The notes under the pieces: generated by a model
The model's database searches: none
Told to the model about the DNA's origin: nothing
Seen by the model: the letters and a program-made list of their open reading frames with translations, nothing else
Shown here: positions 12,700 to 24,724 of the stretch, in pieces
Position numbering within the stretch: the stretch's first letter is position 1
How the letters are laid out: each line of letters begins with the position of its first letter
Position numbers and translations under genes: made by a program
Origin: Aldrovandia affinis
Taxonomy: Eukaryota > Chordata > Actinopteri > Notacanthiformes > Halosauridae
Assembly: GCA_029706075.1 (NCBI GenBank)
Contig: JAINUG010000087.1
Location: 3,218,929-3,282,928, forward strand
Length of the DNA stretch: 64,000 nucleotides
Direction of reading: 5' to 3'

Positions 12700-15287
12700 G
12701 CACGGCTGCCGCAGGAGCAGGTGAAAAAAGTCCAGAGTGTTTAATTTTGCCGAACAAACGCGACGAGGTGGCTTGTCAAGTGCTGTATGGTCCGTGTCAA
12801 TCTTTGTTTCCTCCCCCCCTCCTCATCCAAACGCCACCCTCCCCCCCCCCCGTTTTTCCTGGCCCTCTTTGATTACCACCTGCAATGTCTGCACTCATAA
12901 ACAAACCCCGGGGGCTGCCGAGACAGGAGCAGGAAGTTTCCACCGCTGTTCTCCGTTTTTTCACCCCCTCTTCCTGTTGAGCTCGTTCTTATCCCGCAGC
13001 TCTGCTCCCCATGCTCTGGGCTGCTAACGCCATCATCACAAATCACAAGAGAAACTTACGTAGCCCCGGCTGCGGGGCCGCCGATATCACCCCTACCCAA
13101 TGCGAACGTCTGCTTGAGGTGGGCAGGCACAGGCCAGAAGGCTCGGACAAAGATACTGTACAAATCCAAGATATTGGTTTCTCTATAAAATGACAAAGAA
13201 AGTTGTGTTTCTCCACTGAAATGAAAGTTCCACCAGGAGAATCAGGAGGGGCCAGGAGGGGTTTTCCAGGTGAAAATGTTCGCTCACTCCAAACAACAAT
13301 CAATGTGGGCGAAAAGGAGTCAGAGATTTCCTGCCCTGCTGATCTAAGAGTTATCCAGGGAATACTGTTTGCGATAGTGGCACAAGAGAGTGTTCAAATG
13401 TAACTGCCAGAGTTTCTCCTAGAGACACTTGGGGCCAGTCAAGTTGACCAGTAAGGCTAAAATGTACTAGACAATTGTAAATAAAATGGTCGTATACCAT
13501 TATTTAATACACATATAAAAACAAACCTGTTTTCTCCAGTCTTTTATTGCCTTTTCTTGCCTTGTAAATTAGTCAATTGCCCAAATTTACTGGCTCGTGG
13601 AAACTGTGTTCTTCTTCTGTTTAGTAGCAATGTCATATGAAAATAATTTAAGAGAAGGTTAACTCCAATTTAAAAAAAGAATCAATATAAAAAAGTCATA
13701 AATAAAAAACAAAATAAATTCTGTAATCTACAAGTCAAGGTTGAACAAAACAGCAGCTAGCTTCGAGCCTCACTTCAGATGTCAAACTCACAAGTGTAAT
13801 CCCATTTGATTTCACACACTGTAGACACGCCTTTCACACACTTGTCCAAAGTCCAAAAGCACGGTCAATGCGCCATCCTAAAAGAAAATGACCAAATTTT
13901 ATATGAGAATACTGCTGGCAATGGGTCTGTAAAAAAATATTTTTTATATAATATACACTTGACTATATTAGTATAATTATGTTACCTGGAGTGATTTAAA
14001 AATAAAGGTAGGACAAAGAGTCTGGCTCATGTATCCACTCCTCCCATATTGTTCCGTTTTGTGCTACCAGTCGTGGGTTTAAATCCACACTATACCTCAG
14101 TAAAGTGGCCCTGAACCGCTGTAGTGTGCATCCCAACGTATAAATATGTAATATGTTAGCGACGAGCTCTGGGTCACTCTTAACAGGGGGCGCAGATGAT
14201 GCAGTAATGCAAAGACACATATTGCAGGTGCTTTCATTCCATCTGTGGGGAGCTCAGCGGGGACGGCTTTAAAACAGACAGATGCATGGATGGCAGATTC
14301 CCTAGCCATATCCTTCAAGGAACTTGGGAGACAAAAGAAGATGAAAGGACAGAAGAATGCACTGTTTGGTGGAAACAGGACTCCATTTGAACAAATTGCT
14401 TTATGCTCTTTCGGCATGGTGAGAGAAAAAAAGAACAGAATTGTATCAGAGCGCTTTGACGTAGCTCCTCACCTCCTAGTATCAAAAATATCTCGCTTTC
14501 AACTATTCAAGGAAGCCATGGACAATAGGCAGGGATCTAAAACATTCATTAATTTAAACTCAAAAGCTTTTTTAAAATTATTGTCAAAGTAAGATGGCCG
14601 TCCTTTGGCTCTTAAGAACCCGGTTGACAACTTTACAAACAAAAGTGTATTCTCTTAATATCTCTTAAAAATGTGAACTGTGTGTTTAAGAGACAGAGCA
14701 TCATTACAGAGAACTGGGGAAGCTGCTGGGCAATGGCTGCCTGGGAGCAGGGTTTGGCCAATCAGCAGCTGATTCCTCATTACTCGATGATCACTAACAT
14801 GGCTGTGTTACCTAGGTGTGTTTCACATTAAATCATTATTCTCACTGGTTTACATCATGCAAGGGGGTGTGTAATAAAGGAATTTCTGGATTACAAGAAG
14901 AGGCAGGACTGAGGTGTTCTGGGGCGGGGTTTTCGGGTTGGGGGCGCGGGGTGTTGACAGGCCATCTTCAGGCGGGACTCGCGCTTTCGCTTGGCGGAGC
15001 CGCGATCACAGCCTCTTCGCAGCTCCTCAGCAGCGGCAGCTCCTGGCAGTGTTTATTGGCTCATGTAAACCCTGCCATCAGCAGGCACCTCTTCTGCTCT
15101 GACAGTAAACCCCCTCTCCCCCCCACGTTGAAACGGTTAAACAGAGATACTGCACCGTAAAAATAATACCCCATTACCAACATGGTGGAGCCATGCACTC
15201 TACAGTACTTTACATAATATCATATTTTCATGAATCATTTCGAAGGTGGCAGTGGCTCCTGGTTCATGGTGTATATGTATACATGTA
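12700..15287. other. intron 6 sequence, nothing firm
   Basis: A C10-type run at about 12841, AT-rich unique sequence around 13400-14000, and a modestly CpG-containing patch near 14920-15010. No gene recognised. Confidence 0.5.
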
Positions 15288-15942
15288 CAATGGGTAAAAA
15301 AAAGTACTCATTTTTCACATTTTATTTTTTTACTTCATGGAACCAAGATGGATTTAATTACAATTTATTGCAACTGATCAACACAAAATAATCTATGATG
15401 TCAAATAACTCACAACTCTAAAGCTTTTTGTTAATTCATTACAAATTTAAAAAAGACAATGATTGAGAAGCTTTATATTCCAGCAGGACAATGACCCAAA
15501 GCATACAGCAAAAGCCACATTGGAGTTGTTTAAAAACAAAACAATCTATGTCTTGGAGTGGTCCAGTCAAAACCCAGACCTCAATCCCATTGAGAATCTG
15601 TGGAAATAATTTGTAATTGCTGTTCACCAACAGTCCCCATCCAACCTGATGGAGCTCTCAAGCAAGAAATTTTGTAAAGAAGGGGTGAAAATTGCTCAAA
15701 TAAACACAGCTGTAATTGCAGCTAAAGGTGCTTCTACCAAGTATTAAGTCAAGGGGGGTGAATACTTATGTAATCAATTATTGTAGTTGTTTTATTTGTA
15801 ATCAATTAAGAAAAAGCTTTAGAGTTTTTTTTATTTTATTGACATTATAGTGTATTTGGTGCAATAAATCCCAATTAAATCAATTTTGATTCCAAATAAA
15901 AAATAAAATGTGAAAAAAGGGGGTGAATATATTTATACCCAC
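15288..15942 (+). mobile_element. Tc1-like transposon, internally deleted, with both terminal repeats
   Basis: The left end (TGGGTAAAAAAAAGTACTCA then TTTTTCACATTTTATTTTTT) is the inverted, diverged partner of the right end (AAATAAAATGTG... GGGTGAATATATTTATACCC). The right end abuts TA and a (TG)n microsatellite. Only the C-terminal part of the transposase remains inside, so the element has lost most of its coding region. It lies in intron 6 of ebf1. Confidence 0.85.
15478..15747 (+). pseudogene. Tc1-like transposase, C-terminal remnant
   Basis: The plus-strand frame gives [18 protein letters not shown] and then [14 protein letters not shown], both hallmark segments of Tc1/mariner DDE transposases, with the second aspartate and final glutamate regions visible. 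An in-frame TAA follows LWK, after which FVIAVHQQSPSNLMEL continues the homology. It has no start and is not functional. Confidence 0.9.
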
Positions 15943-15952
15943 TATATATATA

Positions 15953-15953
15953 T

Positions 15954-16038
<85 letters not shown>
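15953..16038. repeat. (TG)n microsatellite
   Basis: A nearly perfect TG tract of about 40 units starting just outside the right end of the Tc1-like element. Confidence 0.97.
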
Positions 16039-16039
<1 letters not shown>

Positions 16040-18059
16040 CGCAGTGATTAAAAGGCAGCATTTGTGAAGTGATCAAAACAAAGTGGCTGTAATACCCTAC
16101 AGAACCTCAGGCCATTCCAGGTTTGTTTCTTATTGTTCTGGTGGATATCAGAAGGTAAGCTCATCATGGCCACCGCACAAACAGCCGGCATGGTCATCTC
16201 TCACGTCTCCACTGGAGGGCAATGATGCTGCCAGTTTGGCCACAGGGGAGTGGGCACCTCACTCATGCCCAGCGGCATAGGGCCACCCTTACAGGCCAAG
16301 GCCATTGCCCAGCGATGGCTGGGAACATCTCCAGGCCCAGGGGCAGCTTCAGACACCCCTTCCCCCGATTACAGTACCCAGAGGCACAGATCAAGGAGAA
16401 AGGCAAGACAAATACCTCTACACTAACCCTCCTGAAAAATGCTTTTCATAAATCCTTTTTATTGTCATTTTATTGTGATTTCATTGCAACTTGTAACACA
16501 ATCAGAAGATCAGCTTTGAACTTGCAACCAGTTGTTTTTGTGTTTTAATTCTTCCCATTGTAAATAAAAATGAAACATGTCAAATGAAATGATTTTCAAC
16601 TTATATTAAGTTATAATCAGACTCTCTAGCTCATTGGCCTGGTCATTTTCCACTCCTTTACACAAAGCTAATCTCACTCCACTCTGGACCCTGCAGGAGA
16701 CCACATGTTTTTGTTATATCAGTGGTCGTCTGTTATTCAAATCATAATACCCAAGGACCTCAGGTTATGTAGTCATTTGATATTCAGTCAAGCTAAAAAT
16801 AAATGTTAAAAATGCAAACATTGCACATAAATGCTCTGGCTCACCGGCCGTGCTGTGTTTACTCAACGGTAATTTCCTCCCAGACAGACATTGTTTCTGA
16901 CATGACCCTGTGATTTAAATGCCCGTTTTCCACTGCATGGAAAGCAGTTATTCTCCCATGTACGATCAGGGTCGGATTAACTTTATGCGATCATGAACAG
17001 TATTCTGCCTTCAATAAATAATGTCCTTGAAATCACGTCTGGAGAAAAATATATTTGTTGGGGGGGGTGTACTGTGGTAGTGGTTGCAACATCCTATTCA
17101 GGGGTTTCTGTCACGGCTGTTTGTTGTTTTGAAATCCACAGCCCTGGACACAGGATTCCATTGTACCGAAATAACCGAAAAAAAGCAGGAAGTGGTCTCT
17201 AGATAAAAACGGCGGAGGGGTCGAGCGCTTTCGAATATTTCAACATCCTCACGGCGATCAATTTCCGACCAAGACCTGGCCCCCACCGCTAGATTTTGAG
17301 TGAAGGGTATTTTATATTGGCTTGGAACTCAGTTCCAAGTAAGCAAAAAAGAACATAAAGTTCAATGCCAGACACATCCAGGGGAGGAGAAGGAAGATTG
17401 CTTAACTGCAACTTGGACTGAACCGCCGTACACAACGACACACTAGGCATCCACAGACTCCCTACTCTACTCGTTAGTTACACGCAGTTATCACGTTTCT
17501 CAAGAGTACTGTCAAATAACCAGGTCAGAGGGACTGCAGCATAATGATCAAAATTATACAAAAACACAACACAGTAAACACATCAGAGTTAGTGTATATA
17601 TCCGTGAACAGAAGGCACATCTCTCATTGGGGAGTGTCCAAATCTCCCTTACATTATGCGGCCTGTCAAGGTTTTCCATAATTTGCGTGTAGTTTAACAA
17701 ACACTACCATGGATTATTATCAGGATTTAAACATCAGAAATGTTTGTATCGACATGCATTGGGCAAAATAAATTAAGAATACTTTACACACAGGGGGACC
17801 CCCAAAATCAAAATAGCATCTATAGCCTTCTCAGTCTCATAGATCACAACTAACTACATTACATTCACAAAGAAATGCCACGCTCCGCTGAACGGAACAG
17901 TAGGTTCGGAGAATGCGCAAAGTCCCTGCAACATACATGACGTGTAGCACGAGCAGGTCTCTGTGTGTGTCAGAGAGTGTCACAAACACAGCCTAGAGGT
18001 TGTCACCCCTCCACAGCCCCCTCCGACAATTTTGTGGGTGCTAACGAGCGTTGATGGTA
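16039..18059. other. intron 6 sequence, nothing firm
   Basis: Unique AT-rich sequence. A short palindrome (CTTGGAACT and AGTTCCAAG around one base) is at 17321-17339. Confidence 0.5.
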
Positions 18060-18200
18060 AATACTGAGGGGTGTGAAGGAAACAGAGGCAGGTGGAGGGC
18101 TTGGGGGCACAGCTGGCAGAGTCACCAAGAGGGCGCAGAGCAAAATCACCACCCTTCTGCCACCATGCTTCACATTGTAAAGGGGTAATTTAGCAGTGGG
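18060..18200 (-). mobile_element. Tc1-like transposase fragment, opposite orientation
   Basis: On the minus strand TACAATGTGAAGCATGGTGG and GGTGGTGATTTTGCTCTGCG match the same transposase region as the plus-strand fragment starting near 18279. The two face away from a common centre at about 18228. Confidence 0.55.
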
Positions 18201-18320
18201 GTTCCTCCGAGCTAATTCTCCCATTGAGCTCAATAGGAAAACGAACGCGAATGAACCCCGCCGCTTAAGTGCCCCATTACAGCGTGAAACATGGTGGCAG
18301 AGAGGTGGCGATTCTGCGCT
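18137..18320. repeat. large imperfect palindrome centred on ATTGAGCTCAAT
   Basis: A perfect 12-bp palindrome at 18223-18234 is the centre of an imperfect inverted repeat of about 90 bp per arm. Outer parts of both arms are Tc1 transposase sequence (GTGAARCATGGTGGCAGA on each). Confidence 0.7.
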
Positions 18321-18838
18321 GCTTTGGTAGTTCAGGACCTGGACATTGAGTCAATCGATGAGTTGACCATGTATTCCATCCTGTATTCTAGAGTACTCTG
18401 TGGCAGAATGTGTTGCACAGCTGAAAGCCCATCAAGGTGCGTTGAAAGAACCTGCTGTGAGCTCTACATGCAAGAAAGCCAGAGTTGAAACAATTCTTTA
18501 AGGAAAAGTGCTCCAGAATACCTTCTATGCAATGCAGGAGACTTATCAATAATTACAGGACATTTTTAGTTAAAGTAATCGCTACTAAAATAGCTTTTGC
18601 CAGTTACCGAAGCTGGGGGTGCACTTACTTTTTCCCACAGGGGTATTCGGATGTCTGATAACTTTTCGTTGATTGGATAATGGAACAGTTGTAACTTTGT
18701 ATGTTATTTGCTATTTGTTATCACATTTCATCAATATTAGGACTTATGTGATGGTCAAATATCCTTTTGATTCAAAATTTGCCAAAAAACAAGAAATTAG
18801 CAGGGGGGGGCACTTATTTTCCCACAGTACTGTATGTC
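18279..18838 (+). mobile_element. Tc1-like element relic
   Basis: GTGAAACATGGTGGCAGAG and CTGCTTTGGTAGTTCAGGAC correspond to the KHGGG...CF(G)SSGPG region of Tc1 transposases. A second block (GGGGGTGCACTTACTTTTTC at about 18615 and GGGGGGGGCACTTATTTTCC at about 18803, then CACAGTACTGTATG) resembles Tc1 3' terminal sequence. Reading frame is destroyed by stops and deletions. Confidence 0.65.
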
Positions 18839-18839
18839 T

Positions 18840-20830
18840 TGCATCCGTGCTACTGCTGCTGAAAATCACTTTCTCCTCGTGAATTAATATCATGTATTCT
18901 TTTCTGCTTCATTCTGTTGTATAATAGAACGCGATTAAATTACAGAGATGAAAAATCACCTCCCCTCTGAGCGAAGGACGCAAAAGTTTCAGAAAGGACA
19001 GCGTGGCTCCTCCCTTGTGGTCGTTCGACCAAAACCTCTGTTCTCTCAGGAAACGTTTCTCTATCATTTCCCTGCGAGTGTTTCCTTCCATCTCCTCTGG
19101 GTGAGCACAAACAGATCTCCAAGAGACAGAGACAGCGGGTAGTTTGAGCCGCTGAACACTTCCACTGACAATGGGAGTTTCTGTGTGTTTCTCCCTCAAA
19201 AGGAAATCACACTGGGACAGCGCCCAGCTGGACTTGCGGTTTCCCTGTGTTGTGTGTCCACCTGACAGCCGTTTGCCAGCGCATTAAAAAAAAAATTATA
19301 AACTAGCTTCCCGTACCAGCCTAAAGACTTTCCTCTTCAAAGGAAATGTGTCAGACCTGCCAAGTGTTTCTGAATCAGTCTCAGTCGGGCCAAATAAAGT
19401 TTGCCAAAGCGAGGTAATTATATTTTTTTCTGATTGCAGTTTGCCATATTTATTTTAACCTGGCTCGGTCAGAACTTGCTATTCCTGTTTATCTGGGATT
19501 CATTCAAATATGTGTTGGAGCAATGTTTCTATGGACTTTTTCAAAACCAAACCAATGGAGGACCGCGTCTTGTTCCCGTGGTTTGGTTATATCGTGAACA
19601 ATAGTGCCTGAAGAGAATTACAAACTTTTTTTGGCAACTGAAAATGAAATGAATAATAGTGGAAATGGCTCATAGCTCAGAAATGGTGGATCTGTCACAG
19701 TGCCTGTAAACCACACCAAGACCATTCCCGGAAAAAAATCATTTTGTTTCAAGCTCCTGCTGTGCATTTAAAGTCGATTTCTCCCCCTGCTTTGTGTTGG
19801 TTTAGGACTATCTCCCACAAACACAACATGTACAGTATATCTGGTGAGCAGCGAGGACACCGTGTTATCAATAGATTCTGTGAGGGGAAAAACTGTTAAC
19901 TTGGACATAAAAAATTGCAGTAACTCAAATGGCCTTTGCCATGTGGCATTTACCATGTTCCAAAATGCACATTTGCATACTGTCTAAAATGCACAGATGT
20001 ATTGTAAATTATCAATGAAAAATCGTAGCATTGAAGCATACTTTATCCATACTTGTCCTTGCGATTGATGCTACTTCAAATTCAAATTCAGTCAAAGATT
20101 GAGAAATTTGTGTGTTTGTGGTTTTCTCTACATCCTTAATTCAAAATATTACTAGAAATATCAATACACATACTGTATAAGGTCACAATATGGTCATGAC
20201 ATGAAGTGCCTTCCAAATAGAAACAATTTTGAACATAGCGCACACATAATTGGTGGTATGCCTGAGCCAGTATGCCTGGCCATGCACCAATACTACACGT
20301 AGCATGCTAGAGTACAGAACACACACATTTGGTTCTAGGTAGGTCTAAATACGCCCTTCCTTTGGGTTTCCTTATCTAATATTTACCCAGAAAACCTCAA
20401 ATCAATTTCAAGCACCAATTAGATATACGGTACATGTTAAATGATAACTGTAAGCTAAACTACCAATAATTTTTCAGAAAACAGCCCTAGGTTATTTTTT
20501 CTTAAATTGTCTTGAGTTTTCATTATAGCAATGTAGGGAATTGCCTTCAAAACAAACTTTTCCTGACTTTAGTACAAGTTGTTTGTGATGAGAGAAAAGT
20601 TAGACTATTTTTGCTGTCTCTTCTGGTGGGTAGAGGGGGGCAGGCTACCACTTCACTGGCAGCCTCTCTTTGTAACATTAAACTCTCAGGCACAAATTAT
20701 TTAGACAAACAGCAGAAAATGTGTATCTTGACACCCCAGAAGGCACTGGAACGTCAGTAATCTGAACCCCCAAAATGCCCCCTGCAGCAGCACCACCTTA
20801 GCTTTCATTTTAAATCATTACACCCCCTCT
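18840..20830. other. intron 6 sequence, nothing firm
   Basis: AT-rich unique sequence with one octamer (19971-19978). No gene or element identified. Confidence 0.5.
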
Positions 20831-20867
<37 letters not shown>

Positions 20868-20931
20868 TGCATACATAAGCATACATACATATGGTATACA
20901 AACATACACACACATATGCATAAGCACACTT

Positions 20932-20973
<42 letters not shown>

Positions 20974-21046
20974 GCATGCATACATATGGAATACAAACAT
21001 ACACACACGTGTGCATACGCGGGCACACACACACACACACCCACGC
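20831..21046. repeat. compound (CA)n tract with duplicated spacer
   Basis: Two pure (CA)n runs alternate with a duplicated spacer containing GCATGCATACATA and ATACAAACATACACACAC, so the whole has a higher-order unit. Confidence 0.9.
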
Positions 21047-22195
21047 CCCTATTACTGTACTTGTTAATTTAACCTCACACTTCTAAATTATTTATGGAGG
21101 AGCTGACTTCCAGCATATGTTTCTCTTTCGTTCTGAAAAAAACATCAAATGTAAGCAACCTACATCTGCTGCGCGCCCTCAAACATGTTCCCCGCTCAGG
21201 CGAAACAAAAAAAAAAGAGCATTAAGCCCATTAAAACATAACACATAGTGTAGAAACATTCTCACGGAAATAAGAAACACTGTTTGAGAGCTCGAAACAA
21301 ACGACTCCCAGCTATTCCCCAACACATCTGTCATGTTGTTAGCACACCACATCAGAAACCATAGGTTTTCTGCGTGAATGCTGCACTTCGGAAACCTGTT
21401 TAATTACATCTTGTGCTGCAGGAAGCCAGGCATTCTAATTTTAATCCATGTGAAATATTTCCCCGGAGTACTATCATGTCAAAATATGAAATCTTGAATA
21501 TGTCAAAATGTGTGTAAATATATATATTACCAAATATTGCAAATATTGCAATTATCATATGTCATTTAATGCATGCTGTTGCCGATTTTGTCAAATGTAT
21601 CCTACAGTACATATTTGCATGGGTTTACACATTTGGAAGTGGCAGTAGAGGGATTACGAGGTAGCTCTAGACATAGTTTTCCTTTATGGAGACATTCAAA
21701 ATATAGTTTTAAAATGCATCCGCTACCTTCTGATGTGCATAAATGAGTCCACATATCCAATAACTAATTTCGAATTTATCGGGTTTGTATGTCAACATTT
21801 CATCATTTAACTGTTAGAATATACTAGAAGTGTGAGACACGTGAGATATCAAGGTTGGTACTGTTTTTCGATTTGGTTTCGTCATGTTTTTTTTTGCATG
21901 TTTTTTGCAACCAGCACCAACCTGTTTTTCATAGTGCCTTCCTCCTCATGTAGGGCCTCTGCCTCCCTGACACGAAATGGACTGCCACAGCTAGGCCAAA
22001 TGAGTGATTTCCCTGGGGTTCCGTTTGAAACACTCATTCACTTTTTTTCCATAAAACTTCTACATCGTTTGGATGTCCATTACCAGTACACGGTACATGA
22101 TAAGTGAGAAGGTAATCCGTTGACAATGTTACAGTCGACAGCCCTTGGGTCTCCTTTAAGGGATTGTGACAGAGGGATTTTCCCAAAAGGAAGTG

Positions 22196-22330
22196 TGGTT
22201 CTGTGTGACTCGGTAGGTAGAGCATGGCATTGGCAATGCTTAGGTTGTGGGTTCAACTCCCACTGGGACCACATATACTGAAAAAATGTATGCATTATCT
22301 ACTGTAAGTTGCTTTGGATAAGTGTCATGG
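22196..22330 (+). mobile_element. tRNA-derived SINE, family 1, copy 2
   Basis: Same family as the copy near 4.2 kb: GACTCGGTAGGTAGAGCATG in the A-box region, GGGTTCAACTCCC at the B box, then ACATATACTG and a decayed tail GTAAGTTGCTTTGGATAAG. It is 3'-truncated or diverged after the tail. Confidence 0.88.
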
Positions 22331-23464
22331 AGGTATGGCACTACTGACAGACTTCTATTCCGCACAGTCTATCAATGTGCTGTCTCGACGCTTTAAAAAA
22401 CTTAACACGAGGACTTAAGTATCTTAATGTCTCCTTCTTTCACATTCACGAACAGCAGCAGGGCATGCAGCCAGAACAGCGTATAGATCGGCTGGACGTC
22501 GATGAAACAAGCGTATCAACACAGCGCAGGAAAAAACCCACCGCACCTTTTAATTAGTGACTGACCGCTGGACGGCCGGCCTGTTAATCACGCTTAAGCC
22601 TCGGCTCAGGACCTGTCAGCCCCGCTCAGATCGATGGATCGATGCGTACGTGGTTCACTGCTGTGTCACTCCCACCCCCTCCACCCCCACTCCCACTGCC
22701 ACTCCCACCCTGATCTGGGTGGCTTGGGCACCGCCCTCTTCTTGCTCCCAAACTTTATTTATGTATTTACTTATTTATTTGAACAAGTTTCCCCGGCACA
22801 GATCCGGAGAACATTAGCTCACTAAAGGGACTCCAGGACTCTGGCTGGACGCTTTGGACAGGCGGGATTAGCGGCGGGTGATTATTAGGGAGCCCGTTCG
22901 CTCCGGTTAAACCCCGCTGTGAGCCACAGGTCGCCGTGGGCGATGGAGGGCGGGGACCGACTGTGGCGTCTGTTGAGGGGCATTTGTGTCGGCGGGAGAG
23001 CAGAGGGCACATTGGCACAAGGCACATGCGGAGCTAGTCATATCCGTGATCCGTGGTTTCCGCACGTCACGCTCCCTCACTTTCCAATGACGACGGCACC
23101 GCAAACGTCCGATAAACAACCGCCTTCAGACCCTTCAGGCCCAGAGCCTTAGAGTTGAGCTCAACGGCTACTTTGCTTTTGAAGGAAACCTCAGTACTCA
23201 GTTGCATAAATGACACCTAAAAGTACAGAGAATGTGAAAAACGATCATCTACATAACTGTGATATAATTAACTAGTTGGTAGATATCACAGACATCATCA
23301 CAAAGTATATTTTGAATGTTTGTTTGCGGTTTTGATTTTGGAGCTAGCTCTCTCAGGGGGTAGAGATGTGCTTGTGTAGGTGTGTGAGAGTGTACGGGGG
23401 GGTGGATTTGTATTATCTAAAACTCTTCTTCTCTACAGAGTGTCATCCATAGCGCTTAAGTTAA

Positions 23465-23660
23465 GGTGCGGGACTGGGGTGATTTGCATAAGTAATTAGC
23501 TAATGTGCTGTTCAATTTCTCTCCCATCTGGCTCCAAGAGCCAGACCTCATTTCTCAAATTGACAGGCTGGTCCCTATCGCTACCCACACTGCAACAAGG
23601 CGCCCACCAAATTCATTTGTCAACCTTCCGCAGTAATGGGATGTTCACCTTGAAAACTCA
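23465..23660. promoter_or_regulatory. candidate conserved non-coding element
   Basis: Octamer ATTTGCAT (23482-23489) is followed closely by TAATTA (23493-23498) and TAGCTAATG. Then come CTCCAAGAGCCAG and AAATTGACAGGCTGG (a TGACAG-type site). Repeat-free. Confidence 0.4.
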
Positions 23661-24399
23661 ATTTACCTTTCTGTGGGAAGAAGTGAAAACATTCTCTGAA
23701 AGATATGAAGAAAACAACAGGGATATGACAGAAAGTAAGTATTCTTAAAAGAGAAACTTTGGTAGCTGGGAACGAACAAGCGAAAACGGCAATGCATCAC
23801 AAAGCATCTTGTGCTTGTATTTGTGCAAAATTGAAAAAAACATACAAAGAAGCAAAAAGCTGGCATATACAGTAGCCCAATCATTTATAATTACAATTCA
23901 ATACAAGACCAGTTCCAAGAAACATTACATTAAGTGTGATTCAGCATTTCAATACCTCTATTAGGAGTATAAATTCAGACAGAAATTGTGCATAGATTAA
24001 CACGGTTAAATTGTCCATAATGTATTTAGAGAAAAATGTTATGGATTGCCATTATACACACAAGTCACAAGCTACAAGCTCTGCTTCATATACAAGGTGC
24101 TGACGTCTCTGAGCAGGTGGGCAAATCATTTGTAGCAAAGCTGAGATTGAGAGATCATTGCCCACACCTTTCAGTGCTGCCATTACATTGTTTCATAAAG
24201 CAAACATCCCGCCATGTTTTAGGGAGCTCTCGTTGGAATGGTCAGGTGGGGCGCGGCCCCCACCCAAAGCGGTACCCTGGGAAACTGAAAATGATCCCGC
24301 AATCGTCTCGGCTCAGGAGAGGTTTGAGGGTCAACGGTTTCAGGAGCCGCGGGACCCCTCGAGACAACGTGCACAGAAAGGAGGTTGGGTTGAACAGAA

Positions 24400-24720
24400 G
24401 TAGCGCACCGCTTGCCTGCCACGCTGCACCGCAACCGATGTTCGTGTCGCCGCTGACCTCTTTGCTTCGCGATGAGTAATGGCGTCGCCGAGTTCATTTC
24501 CCCCGCTCGCGCGGTTACGGAAACGAAGCGCTGAGGCGCAACTCGGTTCGGTCGCCGCGCGCGGGGGTGTGTTACGGATCCCGCGGATCGTTTTGTCGCG
24601 GCTGCAGCCCGGCCGGGGGACACGAGCGAGCGGGTCTCCCCCAGGATCATGGGTAATGAACGCGCGGAGATGCGCGCTGGAGCATTAGCATTCAGCGGCG
24701 CTCAGCCTTCTGCAGGGGAG
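24400..24720. promoter_or_regulatory. intronic CpG-dense block (candidate CpG island)
   Basis: From 24481 to about 24620 I count about 25 CpGs in roughly 135 bp, including TCGCGCGGTT and CGCCGCGCGCGGGG. The flanks fall quickly to CpG-poor sequence. Such density implies a region that escapes methylation in the germ line. It sits deep inside intron 6. It may be an alternative or non-coding promoter, or a polycomb-type regulatory island. Open frames cross it on both strands but match nothing I recognise. Confidence 0.65.
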
Positions 24721-24724
24721 CCCA

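Noticed and set aside
24219-24688. Open frames of 69-143 codons across the CpG-dense block
   Set aside because: High GC removes stop codons in all frames; no domain or splice support.
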